From Xenophilus aerolatus (GTDB lineage Bacteria > Pseudomonadota > Gammaproteobacteria > Burkholderiales > Burkholderiaceae_C): a stretch of 64,000 nucleotides of DNA. Shown here in pieces: positions 26,568 through 36,904 of the stretch. The position numbers and the translations under genes are program-made. The stretch's first letter is position 1; every line of letters starts with the position of its first letter. The DNA lies in the NCBI GenBank assembly GCA_030418545.1, contig QAIB01000003.1, positions 372,001-436,000 on the forward strand, read 5' to 3'. Under the pieces are notes generated by a model that did not search any database, was not told the origin of the DNA, and saw only the letters and a list, made by a program, of their open reading frames with translations.

Positions 26568-26966
26568 TTGGTCCACGGCATCGGCACCGACATCTGCGAC
26601 ATCCGGCGCATCGCCGCCACCTTCGAACGCCAGGGCGATCGCTTCGCCGAGCGCGTGCTGGGCGACGCCGAGCTGGCCGTCTGGCGGGCCCGCAGCGCCC
26701 GCTGGCCCAAGCGCGGCCTGCGCTACCTGGCGACGCGCTTTTCCGCCAAGGAAGCCTTCAGCAAGGCCATCGGCCTGGGCATGCGCATGCCCATGGCGTG
26801 GCGCCTGTGCGAAATCCTCAACGAGCCCAGCGGCAAGCCCCGCATCGTGCTGCACGACCCGCTCAGGAGCTGGTTCGAGGCGCAGGGTTTGACGGCGCAC
26901 GTGACCGTCACCGACGAGACCGATTACGCCGCCAGCTTCGTGGTGGTCGAGAAGAAGAACCCCTGA
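26568..26966 (+). CDS. acpS: Holo-[acyl carrier protein] synthase
   Basis: Attaches the 4'-phosphopantetheine arm to ACP Ser37, activating the acpP product encoded earlier in this window. The 132-residue protein begins [15 protein letters not shown], with the metal-binding Asp of the family, and has [18 protein letters not shown] with the catalytic Glu and Lys. The start codon is TTG at 26568. No ATG is available in the conserved N-terminus, so this assignment is firm. Confidence 0.95.
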   Translation: MVHGIGTDICDIRRIAATFERQGDRFAERVLGDAELAVWRARSARWPKRGLRYLATRFSAKEAFSKAIGLGMRMPMAWRLCEILNEPSGKPRIVLHDPLRSWFEAQGLTAHVTVTDETDYAASFVVVEKKNP

Positions 26967-26967
26967 G

Positions 26968-28035
26968 ATGGCCGACTCCCTTCACCGCCCCCTCGTCATC
27001 GACGTCGCGGGCACCACGCTCACGGCCGACGACCGCCGGCGCATCGCGCATCCACAGGTCGGCGGCGTCATCCATTTCGCGCGAAACTGGGAAAGCTGCG
27101 CGCAGATGACGGCGCTCAACGCCGAGATCAAGTCGATCAACCCGCAGGTGCTGGTCTGCGTCGACCACGAGGGCGGTCGGGTGCAGCGCTTTCGCACCGA
27201 CGGCTTCACGCGCCTGCCCTCGATGCGCGCGCTGGGCGAACGCTGGATGCACGACCCGATAGAAGCCACGCAGGTGGCCACCGCGGTGGGCTTCGTTCTG
27301 GCGAGCGAACTGCGCGCCGTCGGCGTGGATTTCAGCTTTGCCCCGGTGCTCGACCTCGATCACGGCGAGAGCAGCGTCATCGGCGACCGCAGCTTCCACC
27401 GCGACCCGCGAGTCGTGGCCCTGCTGGCCAAGAGCGTCATGCACGGCATGCTGCAGGCCGGCATGGCCAACTGCGGCAAGCACTTTCCGGGACATGGCTT
27501 CGTCAAGGCCGACTCGCATACCGCCATTCCGGTCGACCGCCGGGGGCTGAAGGCCATCCTCGGCGACGACGGCCGACCCTTCGAATGGCTGGCCGGCACG
27601 CTGGATGCCGTGATGCCGGCGCACGTCATTTATGCGCGCGTCGACGCCCGGCCCGCTGGCTTCTCGGCCAAGTGGTTGCAGGAGATCCTGCGCGGCCGCC
27701 TCGGCTTCGAGGGCGCGATCTTCAGCGACGACCTCAGCATGGAGGCGGGGCGCTACATCGATGGCCGCTTGCTGAGCTACACCGACGCCGCGCTGGCGGC
27801 GCTCGCGGCCGGATGCGACCTGGCGATGCTGTGCAACCAGAGTGTGGGCGCCGGTGCGCCGCTGGACGAACTGCTGGAGGGCTTCGCCGCGGCGGCGGCG
27901 GGGCGGCGCTGGCGGCCGGTGCACGACAGCGAAGTGCGACGCCAGGCCCTGCTGCCGCAGGCTGCGGGGCGGGACTGGGGCGCGCTCAAGGTCTTCGCTC
28001 CGTACGATGCAGCGCGCCGGCTGCTATCGAGTTGA
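26968..28035 (+). CDS. nagZ: Beta-N-acetylhexosaminidase NagZ (GH3)
   Basis: Cytoplasmic glycosidase that releases N-acetylglucosamine from recycled muropeptides; in some bacteria it feeds beta-lactamase induction. The 355-residue GH3 enzyme has CVDHEGGRVQRFR, the loop GKHFPGHGFVKADSHT with the His/Asp dyad, and the nucleophile Asp in FSDDLSMEAG. It starts one base after the acpS stop. The stop codon lies within dispersed repeat copy G, which supplies the last residues LLSS. Confidence 0.95.
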   Translation: MADSLHRPLVIDVAGTTLTADDRRRIAHPQVGGVIHFARNWESCAQMTALNAEIKSINPQVLVCVDHEGGRVQRFRTDGFTRLPSMRALGERWMHDPIEATQVATAVGFVLASELRAVGVDFSFAPVLDLDHGESSVIGDRSFHRDPRVVALLAKSVMHGMLQAGMANCGKHFPGHGFVKADSHTAIPVDRRGLKAILGDDGRPFEWLAGTLDAVMPAHVIYARVDARPAGFSAKWLQEILRGRLGFEGAIFSDDLSMEAGRYIDGRLLSYTDAALAALAAGCDLAMLCNQSVGAGAPLDELLEGFAAAAAGRRWRPVHDSEVRRQALLPQAAGRDWGALKVFAPYDAARRLLSS

Positions 28036-28050
28036 TGGCCGGCGTGCCTG
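28023..28050 (+). repeat. Dispersed repeat, copy G, overlapping nagZ stop
   Basis: Core at 28023–28039 (GCTAT-N7-ATGGC) with a degenerate GC tail. The nagZ TGA (28033–28035) falls inside it. Confidence 0.5.
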
Positions 28051-28358
28051 ATCGGACGGGTGTTGACGCCATGTTTCGGTCACAGGCACGCCCTTCGCCG
28101 CGGCTGCCGCAGGGGTGGTTTCCGCCGGTCCCATCTTGCGCGCGTCGACGGCACAGTGCTGCGCAACCATGCTCGCCTCTGCTGTCAGATCGACCGACCA
28201 TCCATGCTTGGCCGACGGTCAGTTTCGATTCACCCGGGTGCTCGAACGGAGCGGAACTGCCGGCGAAGTCGATGCTTATGACCACGTCTGTATCGACTGC
28301 CCCCTACGTTGCCGCTGAGGACAGGCGACAACTCTGGCAGGGCCATCTGGACGTCTGA
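28036..28358. other. Intergenic region between nagZ and the convergent methyltransferase gene
   Basis: About 320 bp without a convincing gene. Short frames exist on the plus strand (28115–28318 and a 28-codon frame ending at 28358), but none has a ribosome-binding site or recognisable product. Base composition is less GC-rich than neighbouring genes. I see no terminator stem with a T-run. Confidence 0.5.
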
Positions 28359-29159
28359 TCAGCTGCCCCCGCCGAACGCGTAGACGGGAGGGTAGTGGTT
28401 GGAGGCCAACTCGCGCTCGGCGTCGTTGGCGAACTCGCCGTGGTGGGGAGAGATCAAGTAGAGGTTCTGGTCTGCGCACAGCAACGCAAGGTCATGGCGG
28501 GACGCGACCTTCAAACTCATGTCGCCGACGAAGAGCGTGGTTGGAAAATCAGTGCCCTGGTGCCGTTCGAAGATATCTCGGCCTGCGCCGATGAAGTTCA
28601 GGCGGTGGTCGAGCACGCGATAGCCGGCCTGGTAGAACATCTTGCGCGCGTCGAAGTCGGTGAAGAAGCGCAGGTGCGTGAAGTCCAGCAGGCCCCAACT
28701 GCCGTACTTCCAATGCCCGCGCAGCGCGTCGTACAGCAGCGGCAGATTCGAGACGTTGGGCAGGCTCACCAGCACCTGGGCGTCAGGGGCCACCATCCGG
28801 CTCAATCCATGCAGCAATTGCCACGGGTTGACGAGATGCTCCAGCACATCGAACAGGCACACCAGATCGAACGGTTTCGTCAGCCCGAGGGCCGCGAAAT
28901 CCACGCTTTCGACGTCCTGTTCCACCACGAAGTCGAAGTGCTGCCGGGCAATCTGCGCGGCCGAGGCGTTGAACTCGCAGCCCCAGGTCTGGCAGTCGGG
29001 GAAGCGCTCGCGCAGCGCGTGGCCCACGCCGCCCGAGCCGCAGCCGATGTCCAGCGCGACCGTGGGCGGCCGCTGGATCATGGCGAGGCACTCTGGCCGC
29101 GGGTTGAACGGGTAGACATACTCCCGTTGTTCTCGGTCCTGCCAGAGAAACTGCGCCAT
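28359..29159 (-). CDS. Class I SAM-dependent methyltransferase
   Basis: A 266-residue protein with motif I ALDIGCGSGGVGHAL, motif II around DVESVDFAAL, and FDLVCLFDVLEHLVNPWQLLHGLSRMVAPDAQVLVSLPNVSNL, typical of type-11/UbiE-like small-molecule or glycan-associated methyltransferases. The LLDFTHLRFFT segment is common in those linked to cell-surface polysaccharide synthesis, but no glycosyltransferase genes are near. The start at 29159 lies 11 bp after lysS on the same strand, so the two are probably co-transcribed. Substrate unknown. Confidence 0.85.
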   Translation of the reverse strand: MAQFLWQDREQREYVYPFNPRPECLAMIQRPPTVALDIGCGSGGVGHALRERFPDCQTWGCEFNASAAQIARQHFDFVVEQDVESVDFAALGLTKPFDLVCLFDVLEHLVNPWQLLHGLSRMVAPDAQVLVSLPNVSNLPLLYDALRGHWKYGSWGLLDFTHLRFFTDFDARKMFYQAGYRVLDHRLNFIGAGRDIFERHQGTDFPTTLFVGDMSLKVASRHDLALLCADQNLYLISPHHGEFANDAERELASNHYPPVYAFGGGS

Positions 29160-29170
29160 GGCGCCTCCGC

Positions 29171-30694
29171 TCAGCTTTCGCGCCGCAGCGCAGGAAACAG
29201 GATCACGTCCCGGATGCTCGGAGAATCCGTGAGCAGCATCATCAGCCGGTCGATGCCGATGCCGCAGCCGCCGGTGGGCGGCATGCCGTACTCGAGGGCA
29301 CGCACGAAGTCGTGGTCGAAGTACATGGCCTCGTCGTCGCCGGCGTCCTTGGCGCTGACCTGCGCGTTGAAGCGGGCGGCCTGGTCCTCGGCGTCGTTCA
29401 GTTCGCTGAAGCCGTTGCCGAACTCGCGACCGGTGATGTAGAGCTCGAAGCGCTCGGTCACCTCCGGGCGATCGTCGTTGGCGCGGGCCAGCGGCGAGAT
29501 TTCGGTCGGGTGCTCCATGATGAAGGTCGGCTGCCAGAGCTTTTCCTCCACCGTTTCCTCGAAATACAGCACCTGCAGGCTGGCCAGGCTGCGGCCGGAC
29601 AGGCGGTCCTTCTCCTCGCTCAGGCCCAGCTTGCGCAGGGCGTGGGTCAGCCATGCGGCATCGTCGACGTGCTCCCCGGCGTCGGTGTACTTCAGGATCG
29701 CCTCGCGGATCGTCAGCCGAGCGAAGGGCTGGCTCAGGTCGACCGGCTGGCCCTGGTAGCTCAGCTGCTGCGAGCCCACGGCCTTGTCGGCGATGGTGCG
29801 GATGAGCAGCTCGGTGAAGTCCATCAGGTCGCGGTAGTTCCAGTAGGCCGCGTAGAACTCCATCATCGTGAACTCGGGGTTGTGCCGCACCGAGATGCCC
29901 TCGTTGCGGTAGCTCCGGTTGATCTCGAACACGCGCTCGAAGCCGCCGACGATCAGGCGCTTGAGGTACAGCTCCGGCGCGATGCGCAGGAACATCTCCT
30001 GGTCGAGCGCGTTGTGGTGCGTCTTGAAGGGCTTGGCGTTGGCACCGCCGGGGATGGGGTGCAGCATCGGCGTCTCGACCTCGAGGAAGTCGTTGGCCAC
30101 CATGAACTCGCGCAGCGCGCTCACGGCGCGGCTGCGGGCCTTGAAGCGCTCGCGCGCGGTCTCGTCGGTGATGAGATCCACATAACGCTGGCGGTACTTC
30201 TGCTCCTGGTCGGCCATGCCGTGGAACTTGTCCGGCAGCGGGCGCAGGCTCTTGGTCAGCAGGCGCAGCGACGTGACCTTGATCGACAGCTCGCCGGTCT
30301 TGGTCTTCATCAAGGTGCCTTCGGCGCCGACGATGTCGCCCAGGTCCCACTTCTTGAAGTCGGCATACGCCTCTTCGCCGATCGCGTCGCGCGTCACATA
30401 CAGCTGGATGCGGCCCGTCGAGTCCTGCAGGGTGGCGAAGCTGGCCTTGCCCATCACGCGCTTGAGCATCATGCGGCCGGCCACGCTGGCCGCGACGGGC
30501 TGCGCTTCGAGCGCGTCGGCGCCGGTCTCGCCGTGGACTGCGGCCAGCGCGGCAGCGCGGTCGGCAGGCTTGAAGTCGTTGGGGAAGGCCACGCCCTTGC
30601 CCTCGGCTTGCGCAGCGCGCAGCGTCTTGAGCTTCTCGCGCCGTTCGGCGATCAGCTGGTTGTCATCGGGGGGGAGGGCGGGCGTGTCGGACAT
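29171..30694 (-). CDS. lysS: Lysyl-tRNA synthetase, class II
   Basis: Charges tRNA-Lys. The 507-residue class II enzyme has an N-terminal OB-fold anticodon-binding domain ([28 protein letters not shown]), motif 2 as [26 protein letters not shown], and motif 3 as [13 protein letters not shown]. The start at 30694 ([22 protein letters not shown]) was chosen because the in-frame extension upstream has no conserved sequence. It is upstream of the methyltransferase gene and downstream of repeat copy H. Confidence 0.96.
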   Translation of the reverse strand: MSDTPALPPDDNQLIAERREKLKTLRAAQAEGKGVAFPNDFKPADRAAALAAVHGETGADALEAQPVAASVAGRMMLKRVMGKASFATLQDSTGRIQLYVTRDAIGEEAYADFKKWDLGDIVGAEGTLMKTKTGELSIKVTSLRLLTKSLRPLPDKFHGMADQEQKYRQRYVDLITDETARERFKARSRAVSALREFMVANDFLEVETPMLHPIPGGANAKPFKTHHNALDQEMFLRIAPELYLKRLIVGGFERVFEINRSYRNEGISVRHNPEFTMMEFYAAYWNYRDLMDFTELLIRTIADKAVGSQQLSYQGQPVDLSQPFARLTIREAILKYTDAGEHVDDAAWLTHALRKLGLSEEKDRLSGRSLASLQVLYFEETVEEKLWQPTFIMEHPTEISPLARANDDRPEVTERFELYITGREFGNGFSELNDAEDQAARFNAQVSAKDAGDDEAMYFDHDFVRALEYGMPPTGGCGIGIDRLMMLLTDSPSIRDVILFPALRRES

Positions 30695-30762
30695 GAAGAA
30701 AAAAGAAAACGGAAAGGGGGCGCCAGGCGCAGCCGCACATTTTAGCTGCGCAGGTTGCAAGG

Positions 30763-30817
30763 CAAATCGGCCGCTGGCGCCCGTGGGACGGGCGCAACGT
30801 GCTATGAAAAAAGGAGC
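30763..30817 (-). repeat. Dispersed repeat, copy H
   Basis: Minus-strand copy: core at 30801–30817 (GCTAT-N7-GGAGC on the plus strand), hairpin GCGCCCGTGGGACGGGCGC, and the AAATCGGCCGCTGG end. It fills the gap between lysS and the LON-domain gene. Confidence 0.75.
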
Positions 30818-30818
30818 A

Positions 30819-31478
30819 TCACTCCTTGGCGATGCCGGTGCGCGCGAGCAGGTCGCTCACCAGCTCCAGCCGCATGAGCGGGCTGCCCAGCTCCATCAGG
30901 CGCTGCTTGAGTTCGGGTGGCAGCGGCAGCAGCTCGCACCAGCGGTTGGCCACCCAACCGCAGTCGTCGAAGCGGAAGGGCTCGGCGATGGGCAGCCTGG
31001 GCGCAGTGCCCGTCGCCTCGGCCTGCATGCGCTGGCGTTCTTCCAGCGTGCGCAGCAGGCGCTGCAGGGCCTCGGCCGTGTGCCGCAGGTCGTCGGGGAT
31101 GGCCAAGGCGACGTCCTCGTCCACCATCTCCACCTCGGCCGTCCACAGGCCGTGCTTGTGCAGTTCGCTGCTGCGCACGCGAAAGCGTGAACCGCCGACG
31201 CATTCGATCTGCATCAGGCCGGACTGGGGCGACTCGAAGCGGCGGATGTGGGCCACGGTGCCGATGCTGGCGAACTGCTCGGCGTCGGCGCCGGCCACAC
31301 GCACTTCGGAGCCCTGCGTGAGCCCGACCACGCCGAAGGGCGTGCCGGCCTTGTGGCACTTGCCGATCATGTCGAGGTAGCGCACCTCGAAGATCCGCAG
31401 CGGCAGGAGGCCGCCGGGATAGAGCACGGTGCCCAGTGGAAACAAAGGCAGTACGGAACGCGGGGGAGGGGAGGTCAT
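30819..31478 (-). CDS. LON N-terminal (substrate-binding) domain protein
   Basis: A 219-residue protein consisting of the LON substrate-binding domain alone: [30 protein letters not shown], then [14 protein letters not shown] and [10 protein letters not shown]. There is no AAA or protease domain. Such stand-alone LON proteins are widespread, and their role is unclear. The start at 31478 gives the usual MTS…[13 protein letters not shown] opening; the upstream frame is unconserved. It lies divergent from yggT across about 50 bp. Confidence 0.88.
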   Translation of the reverse strand: MTSPPPRSVLPLFPLGTVLYPGGLLPLRIFEVRYLDMIGKCHKAGTPFGVVGLTQGSEVRVAGADAEQFASIGTVAHIRRFESPQSGLMQIECVGGSRFRVRSSELHKHGLWTAEVEMVDEDVALAIPDDLRHTAEALQRLLRTLEERQRMQAEATGTAPRLPIAEPFRFDDCGWVANRWCELLPLPPELKQRLMELGSPLMRLELVSDLLARTGIAKE

Positions 31479-31529
31479 CGGAGCCTTTCGCGTGGCTATC
31501 ATCGCACTCCCTTTTCGCCCTGGCCGTCG

Positions 31530-32087
31530 ATGTTCTATCAGATCCCTTCGTTCCTGCTCGATGTGATCGTCGGTCTGCTTGGCGGCGCCTGCCTGCTGCG
31601 CCTGTACATGCAGTACCACCGCGTGCCCTTCGGCAACCCGCTGGGCCGCTTCGTGTTCGCGCTGTCCGACTGGATCGTGCTGCCGCTGCGCAAGATCGTG
31701 CCCTCGGTCAAGCGCTGGGACCTCGCCAGCCTCATCGCCGCGTGGCTGCTGGTGATGCTGAAGTACCTGCTGCTGATGCTGCTGGGCGGCGTGATGCGCC
31801 TGAGCGTGCTGCCCCTGCTGTCGATCTTCGGGCTGCTGCAGCTCGCGGTCTCGGGGCTCACGGCGCTGCTCGTGGTGTATGCGGTGCTCTCGTGGGTGCC
31901 GAACGTGTCGTCGATGCTGCGCGACCTGGTCGAGCGCCTGGCGGAGCCGCTGGTGCGGCCGCTGCGCAAGGTGGTCCCGCTGGTGGGCGGCGTCGACCTG
32001 TCGCCGCTGGTGGCGATCGTGCTGCTGCAGGTGGGCGCGATCATCCTCGGCAACCTGCTGGCCGGGGCCTACGCGCTCGGGCGCTGA
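31530..32087 (+). CDS. yggT: YggT family membrane protein
   Basis: A 185-residue integral membrane protein with two YGGT repeats. The first has FVFALSDWIVLPLRKIVPSVKRWDLASLIAAWLL, and the second VPNVSSMLRDLVERLAEPLVRPLRKVVPLVGGVDLSPLVAIVLLQ. Four or five transmembrane segments are evident. In bacteria the family is linked to cell division, osmotic stress or cofactor assembly, without a settled function. The ATG at 31530 is the first after the divergent gap. A bidirectional terminator follows. Confidence 0.9.
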   Translation: MFYQIPSFLLDVIVGLLGGACLLRLYMQYHRVPFGNPLGRFVFALSDWIVLPLRKIVPSVKRWDLASLIAAWLLVMLKYLLLMLLGGVMRLSVLPLLSIFGLLQLAVSGLTALLVVYAVLSWVPNVSSMLRDLVERLAEPLVRPLRKVVPLVGGVDLSPLVAIVLLQVGAIILGNLLAGAYALGR

Positions 32088-32109
32088 AGCCGCGGCACCC
32101 GACCCAACG

Positions 32110-32135
32110 AAAACGGCGCCCGAGGGCGCCGTTTT
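32110..32135. terminator. Bidirectional terminator between yggT and accD
   Basis: Perfect 11-base stem AAAACGGCGCC / GGCGCCGTTTT with a four-base loop. The A-run and T-run make it work in both directions for the convergent yggT and accD genes. Confidence 0.88.
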
Positions 32136-32160
32136 CGTCGGTGTGCTGCGAGCAGCGCGT

Positions 32161-33033
32161 TCAGCTCACCGCATCGGCCGGCTGACGCGTCAGCATGGCC
32201 AGCACGCTGGCGATGGTCTTGCGCAGTTCGCGGCGGTCGCTGATGAAGTCGATGGCGCCCTTTTCCTGCAGGAACTCGGCACGCTGGAAGCCCTCGGGCA
32301 GCTTCACGCGCACGGTCGACTCGATCACGCGGGGGCCCGCGAAGCCGATCAGAGCCTTGGGCTCGGCGATCACCACGTCGCCCACGAAGGCGAAGCCGGC
32401 CGACACGCCGCCCATGGTCGGGTCGGTCAGCACGCTGATGTAGGGCAGGCCCTTCTTGGCCAGGCGCGTGAGCGCGGCGTTCGTCTTGGCCATCTGCATG
32501 AGCGAGAGCAGGCCTTCCTGCATGCGCGCGCCGCCGGTGGCGGTGAAGCAGATGAAGGGCACCTTCTGCTCGATGGCGGTCTCGACACCGCGCACGAAGC
32601 GCTCGCCGACCACGCTGCCCATCGAGCCGCCCATGAACTCGAACTCGAAGCAGGCCGCGACCACGCTGATGCTGTGCACGCAACCGCCCATCACGATCAG
32701 CGCGTCGGTCTCGCCGGTCGATTCCAGGGCTTCCTTCAGGCGTTCGGGATACTTGCGGCTGTCCTTGAACTTGAGGGCGTCGACCGGCAGCACCTCCTGG
32801 CCGAGCTCGTAGCGGCCTTCCGGGTCGAGGAAGGCATCGAGCCGCGCGCGCGCGCCGATGCGGTGGTGGTGGCTGCAGCTCGGGCAGACGTTCTGGTTCT
32901 GCTCCAGGTCGGTCTTGTAGAGCACCGTCTCGCAGCTCGGGCACTTGATCCACAGGCCCTCGGGCACCTGGCGGCGCTCGGCGGGGTCGGTCTGGGCGAT
33001 CTTGGGGGGAAGCAGTTTTTCAAGCCAGCTCAT
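32161..33033 (-). CDS. accD: Acetyl-CoA carboxylase carboxyltransferase subunit beta
   Basis: Carboxyltransferase subunit that makes malonyl-CoA, the substrate of FabD. The 290-residue protein has an N-terminal four-cysteine zinc finger (C31, C34, C50, C53, as CPSC … CPSC) and the crotonase-fold core with [25 protein letters not shown] and [13 protein letters not shown]. It follows trpA at the end of the trpF–trpB–trpA–accD run, a common betaproteobacterial order. The gap from trpA is 66 bp. Confidence 0.97.
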   Translation of the reverse strand: MSWLEKLLPPKIAQTDPAERRQVPEGLWIKCPSCETVLYKTDLEQNQNVCPSCSHHHRIGARARLDAFLDPEGRYELGQEVLPVDALKFKDSRKYPERLKEALESTGETDALIVMGGCVHSISVVAACFEFEFMGGSMGSVVGERFVRGVETAIEQKVPFICFTATGGARMQEGLLSLMQMAKTNAALTRLAKKGLPYISVLTDPTMGGVSAGFAFVGDVVIAEPKALIGFAGPRVIESTVRVKLPEGFQRAEFLQEKGAIDFISDRRELRKTIASVLAMLTRQPADAVS

Positions 33034-33099
33034 GGGGTTCCATCCTGAAGGCTTCCCCCGCCCGGCGGCCGGGCGGAGGGTTGGAAAGGCAGCGGGCGA

Positions 33100-33941
33100 T
33101 TATCCGCCAGCCGCGTTCTTGGGCACGGCCGCCGGCAGGGCGTCCAGCGCCTGGCGGATCTCGGCCAGGAATCCGGCCACCCGCGGCGCCACCTGGTCGC
33201 GCGGCTGGCCCTCGATCAGCTGGATGATCTTCGTGCCGATCACCACCGCGTCGCCGGCCGAGCCCACGGCCTGTGCCGTGCGTGCGTCGCGGATGCCGAA
33301 GCCCACGCCGACGGGGATCTTCACGTGCTGGCGGATGCGCGGCACCATCAGGCCGACGGCTTCCGTGTCCAGGTGGCCGGCGCCGGTCACGCCCTTGAGC
33401 GACACGTAATACACGTAGCCGCTGGCGATGCGGGCGACCTGCGCCATGCGCTCGGGCGTGCTGGTGGGTGCGAGCAGGAAGATCAGGTCGATGCCGGCGG
33501 CGCGCAGCCTGGCGGCGAAGTCCTCGCACTCCTCGGGCGGGTAGTCGACGATCAGCACGCCATCCACGCCGGCGGCCGCGGCGTCGCGCACGAAGGCGTC
33601 GGTGCCATGACGCAGGTCGTAGCGCTCGACCGGGTTGGCGTAGCCCATCAGCACCACGGGCGTGGCGCCGTCCTTTTCGCGGAAGGCGCGCACCATCGCC
33701 AGCACCTGGGCCATGCCGATGCCCATCGCCAGCGCGGCCTCGCCGGCCTTCTGGATCACCGGGCCGTCGGCCATGGGGTCGGAGAAGGGCACGCCCAGCT
33801 CGATCACGTCCGCGCCGGCGGCGACCATGCCATGCATGAGCTCGGGCGTGATGTCGGCGTAGGGGAAGCCGGCGGTGACGTACGGGATCAGCGCACGCCG
33901 CCCGTCCTTCTTCAGCGTCTCGAAGGTGGCGGCGATGCGGC

Positions 33942-33945
<4 letters not shown>
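33100..33945 (-). CDS. trpA: Tryptophan synthase alpha subunit
   Basis: Cleaves indole-3-glycerol phosphate to indole and glyceraldehyde 3-phosphate and channels indole to TrpB. The 281-residue TIM barrel has the catalytic Glu in [21 protein letters not shown] and Asp in [11 protein letters not shown], plus the phosphate loop [12 protein letters not shown]. Its start overlaps the trpB stop by four bases, so the two subunits are translationally coupled in a 1:1 complex. Confidence 0.97.
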
Positions 33946-35222
<1,277 letters not shown>

Positions 35223-35283
35223 GGTGCTCGACTCTCGATGAGGGCCGCGAAGCCCTCGACGTCGAGACGGCTGCGCGGCAGGT

Positions 35284-36027
35284 TCAGGAAGCGGCGGGCG
35301 CGTCGGCTGCCGGGGTGCGGACGAGGGCGGTGTCGGCCTCCCGCACGGCAGCGATGAACTCGCGGATCTTGCCGGCGTCCTTGATGCCCTTGCTGGCCTC
35401 GACGCCGGAACTCACGTCAACGGACAGCGACTTTGCGCCCGTCCGCAACGCCTGCAAGGCACGCAGGCCATCGCCCACGTTTGCAGGTGTGAGCCCACCA
35501 CTCAAGACGAGGTGAGCGTCGACGGCGGTTGGAAGCAGTGACCAATCGAATGCCTTGCCGCCGCCGCCAAAGCCGTCGACCTGGGCGTCGAGCAGGATGG
35601 CGTGGGCGCGGGAGAAATCGGACGCATAGTTTACGAGGTCGAAGCCGCGCCCCGCCTCGCCCAGGGGAATGCGCGCGGCGCGCAGGTAGCGAAAGCGTCC
35701 CTCGCCGCTGGCGGCCCAGCATTGCTCGGGCGTTTCATCACCATGAAATTGGGCTGCAGCGCCCGCCATGCCTGCGAGAGCAGCTATCGTTTTCGTAGCA
35801 TCCTCGTTGACGAACAGCAGCACGGGCGTGACGAAGGGGGGCAGGCGCCGTGCGAGCTCGGCCGCCCGCTGCGCGCTCACGGCCCGCGGGCTCCTGGCGT
35901 ACAGCACGAAGCCGACCGCGTCGGCCCCTGCGTCCACGGCCGCATCGACGTCCTGTTCGCGCGTCAGTCCGCAGATCTTCACGCGGGTGCGCGTCGAGGC
36001 GGAGAGCTTGGAAGCGGCATCCTTCAT
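35284..36027 (-). CDS. trpF: Phosphoribosylanthranilate isomerase
   Basis: Third committed step of tryptophan synthesis, an Amadori rearrangement. The 247-residue TIM barrel has the catalytic Cys in [12 protein letters not shown], the Asp in [19 protein letters not shown], and the loops [12 protein letters not shown] and [14 protein letters not shown]. The stretch TKTIAALAG (residues about 78–86) is encoded by dispersed repeat copy I, which seems tolerated on a surface helix. The start overlaps the end of truA by four bases. Confidence 0.95.
   Translation of the reverse strand: MKDAASKLSASTRTRVKICGLTREQDVDAAVDAGADAVGFVLYARSPRAVSAQRAAELARRLPPFVTPVLLFVNEDATKTIAALAGMAGAAAQFHGDETPEQCWAASGEGRFRYLRAARIPLGEAGRGFDLVNYASDFSRAHAILLDAQVDGFGGGGKAFDWSLLPTAVDAHLVLSGGLTPANVGDGLRALQALRTGAKSLSVDVSSGVEASKGIKDAGKIREFIAAVREADTALVRTPAADAPAAS
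35783..35799. repeat. Dispersed repeat core, copy I, inside trpF
   Basis: A 17-base GCTAT-N7-GTAGC core within the trpF coding sequence. No clear GC-rich tail. Confidence 0.45.
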
Positions 36028-36839
36028 GGCGGCCCATCATACGAAGCGCCCTGCTCCCCGAGCGTGACCTCCGGCGGAAGGCCCCAATGCGCGTCGTACA
36101 GCGGCCCCAGGAAGTACAGCCCGTCGGCAGAGAAGGTCGGCGCCGCCACCTCGCGGCTGCGGGCGTCGCGCACCTCGCGCACCCAATCGGGCGCCGCATG
36201 GCCCTGGCCGACGCGCACCAGGCAGCCCATGATGTTGCGGATCATGTGGTGCAGGAAGGCATCGGCCTCGAACTCGAAGTGCCAGCGGCACCGCGCGCCA
36301 TCGCCCACGCGGGTGACTGCAATGCGGCGCAGCGTCTTGACCGGCGAGCGTGCCTGGCAGGCCGAGGCGCGGAAGGACGAGAAGTCGTGCTCGCCGAGCA
36401 GGTGCGCGGCTGCGGCGCGCATCGCGTCGCCGTCGAGCGCGTGCATCGACCAGCCGACCCGGCCGTTGTCGAGGCTGGGCCGCACGGGCGACTGCGAGAG
36501 CACGTACAGGTAGCGCCGGCCGAGCGCGCTCGCGCGGCAGTGGAATTCCGCCGGCACCGTCTGCGCCCACTGCACGGCGATGTCGTCCGGCAGGAAGCGG
36601 TTCGGCCCGCGCACCCATGAAAAGGGCACGCGGTCGATCTCGGTGTCGAAGTGCACCACCTGCATCCAGCCGTGCACGCCGGCGTCGGTGCGGCCGGCAC
36701 ACAGCGTGCCGACGCGCGGGCCGGCGGTGAATCGGGCGAGCGCCTGCTCGAGGCGGTCCTGCACCGTGCGGCCCGAGGGCTGGCTCTGCCAGCCGTCGTA
36801 GGCCTGGCCGTTGTAGCGGACGCCGAGCGCCAATCTCAT
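36024..36839 (-). CDS. truA: tRNA pseudouridine(38-40) synthase TruA
   Basis: Isomerises uridines 38–40 in the anticodon arm of tRNAs. The 271-residue protein has the catalytic Asp in AGRTDAGVHGWMQVVHF and the family motifs YNGQAYDGWQSQP, FHCRASALGRRYLYVL and DAFLHHMIRNIMGCLV. It lies directly upstream of trpF, with the end overlapping the trpF start, the usual asd–fimV–truA–trpF arrangement of Burkholderiales. Confidence 0.96.
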   Translation of the reverse strand: MRLALGVRYNGQAYDGWQSQPSGRTVQDRLEQALARFTAGPRVGTLCAGRTDAGVHGWMQVVHFDTEIDRVPFSWVRGPNRFLPDDIAVQWAQTVPAEFHCRASALGRRYLYVLSQSPVRPSLDNGRVGWSMHALDGDAMRAAAAHLLGEHDFSSFRASACQARSPVKTLRRIAVTRVGDGARCRWHFEFEADAFLHHMIRNIMGCLVRVGQGHAAPDWVREVRDARSREVAAPTFSADGLYFLGPLYDAHWGLPPEVTLGEQGASYDGPP

Positions 36840-36856
36840 GAAAGTCGTGGAGCGGA

Positions 36857-36886
36857 AAAGAAAAGGGCGGCCGAAAGGGCCGCCCC
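36857..36886 (-). terminator. Terminator after fimV
   Basis: Minus-strand stem GGGCGGCC / GGCCGCCC with a five-base loop and a TTTTCTTTT tail, between the fimV stop and the truA start. It would reduce read-through from fimV into truA. Confidence 0.82.
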
Positions 36887-36904
36887 GGAGTCTTGCACAA
36901 ACGC

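Noticed and set aside
28060-28358. Small protein genes in the nagZ–methyltransferase gap
   Set aside because: Candidate frames of 28–73 codons overlap each other, lack ribosome-binding sites and show no domain; no preference could be supported.
31490-31510. A further GCTAT repeat copy just before yggT
   Set aside because: GCTATCATC is present, but the right arm (CTCCC) does not match ATAGC and no GC hairpin follows.
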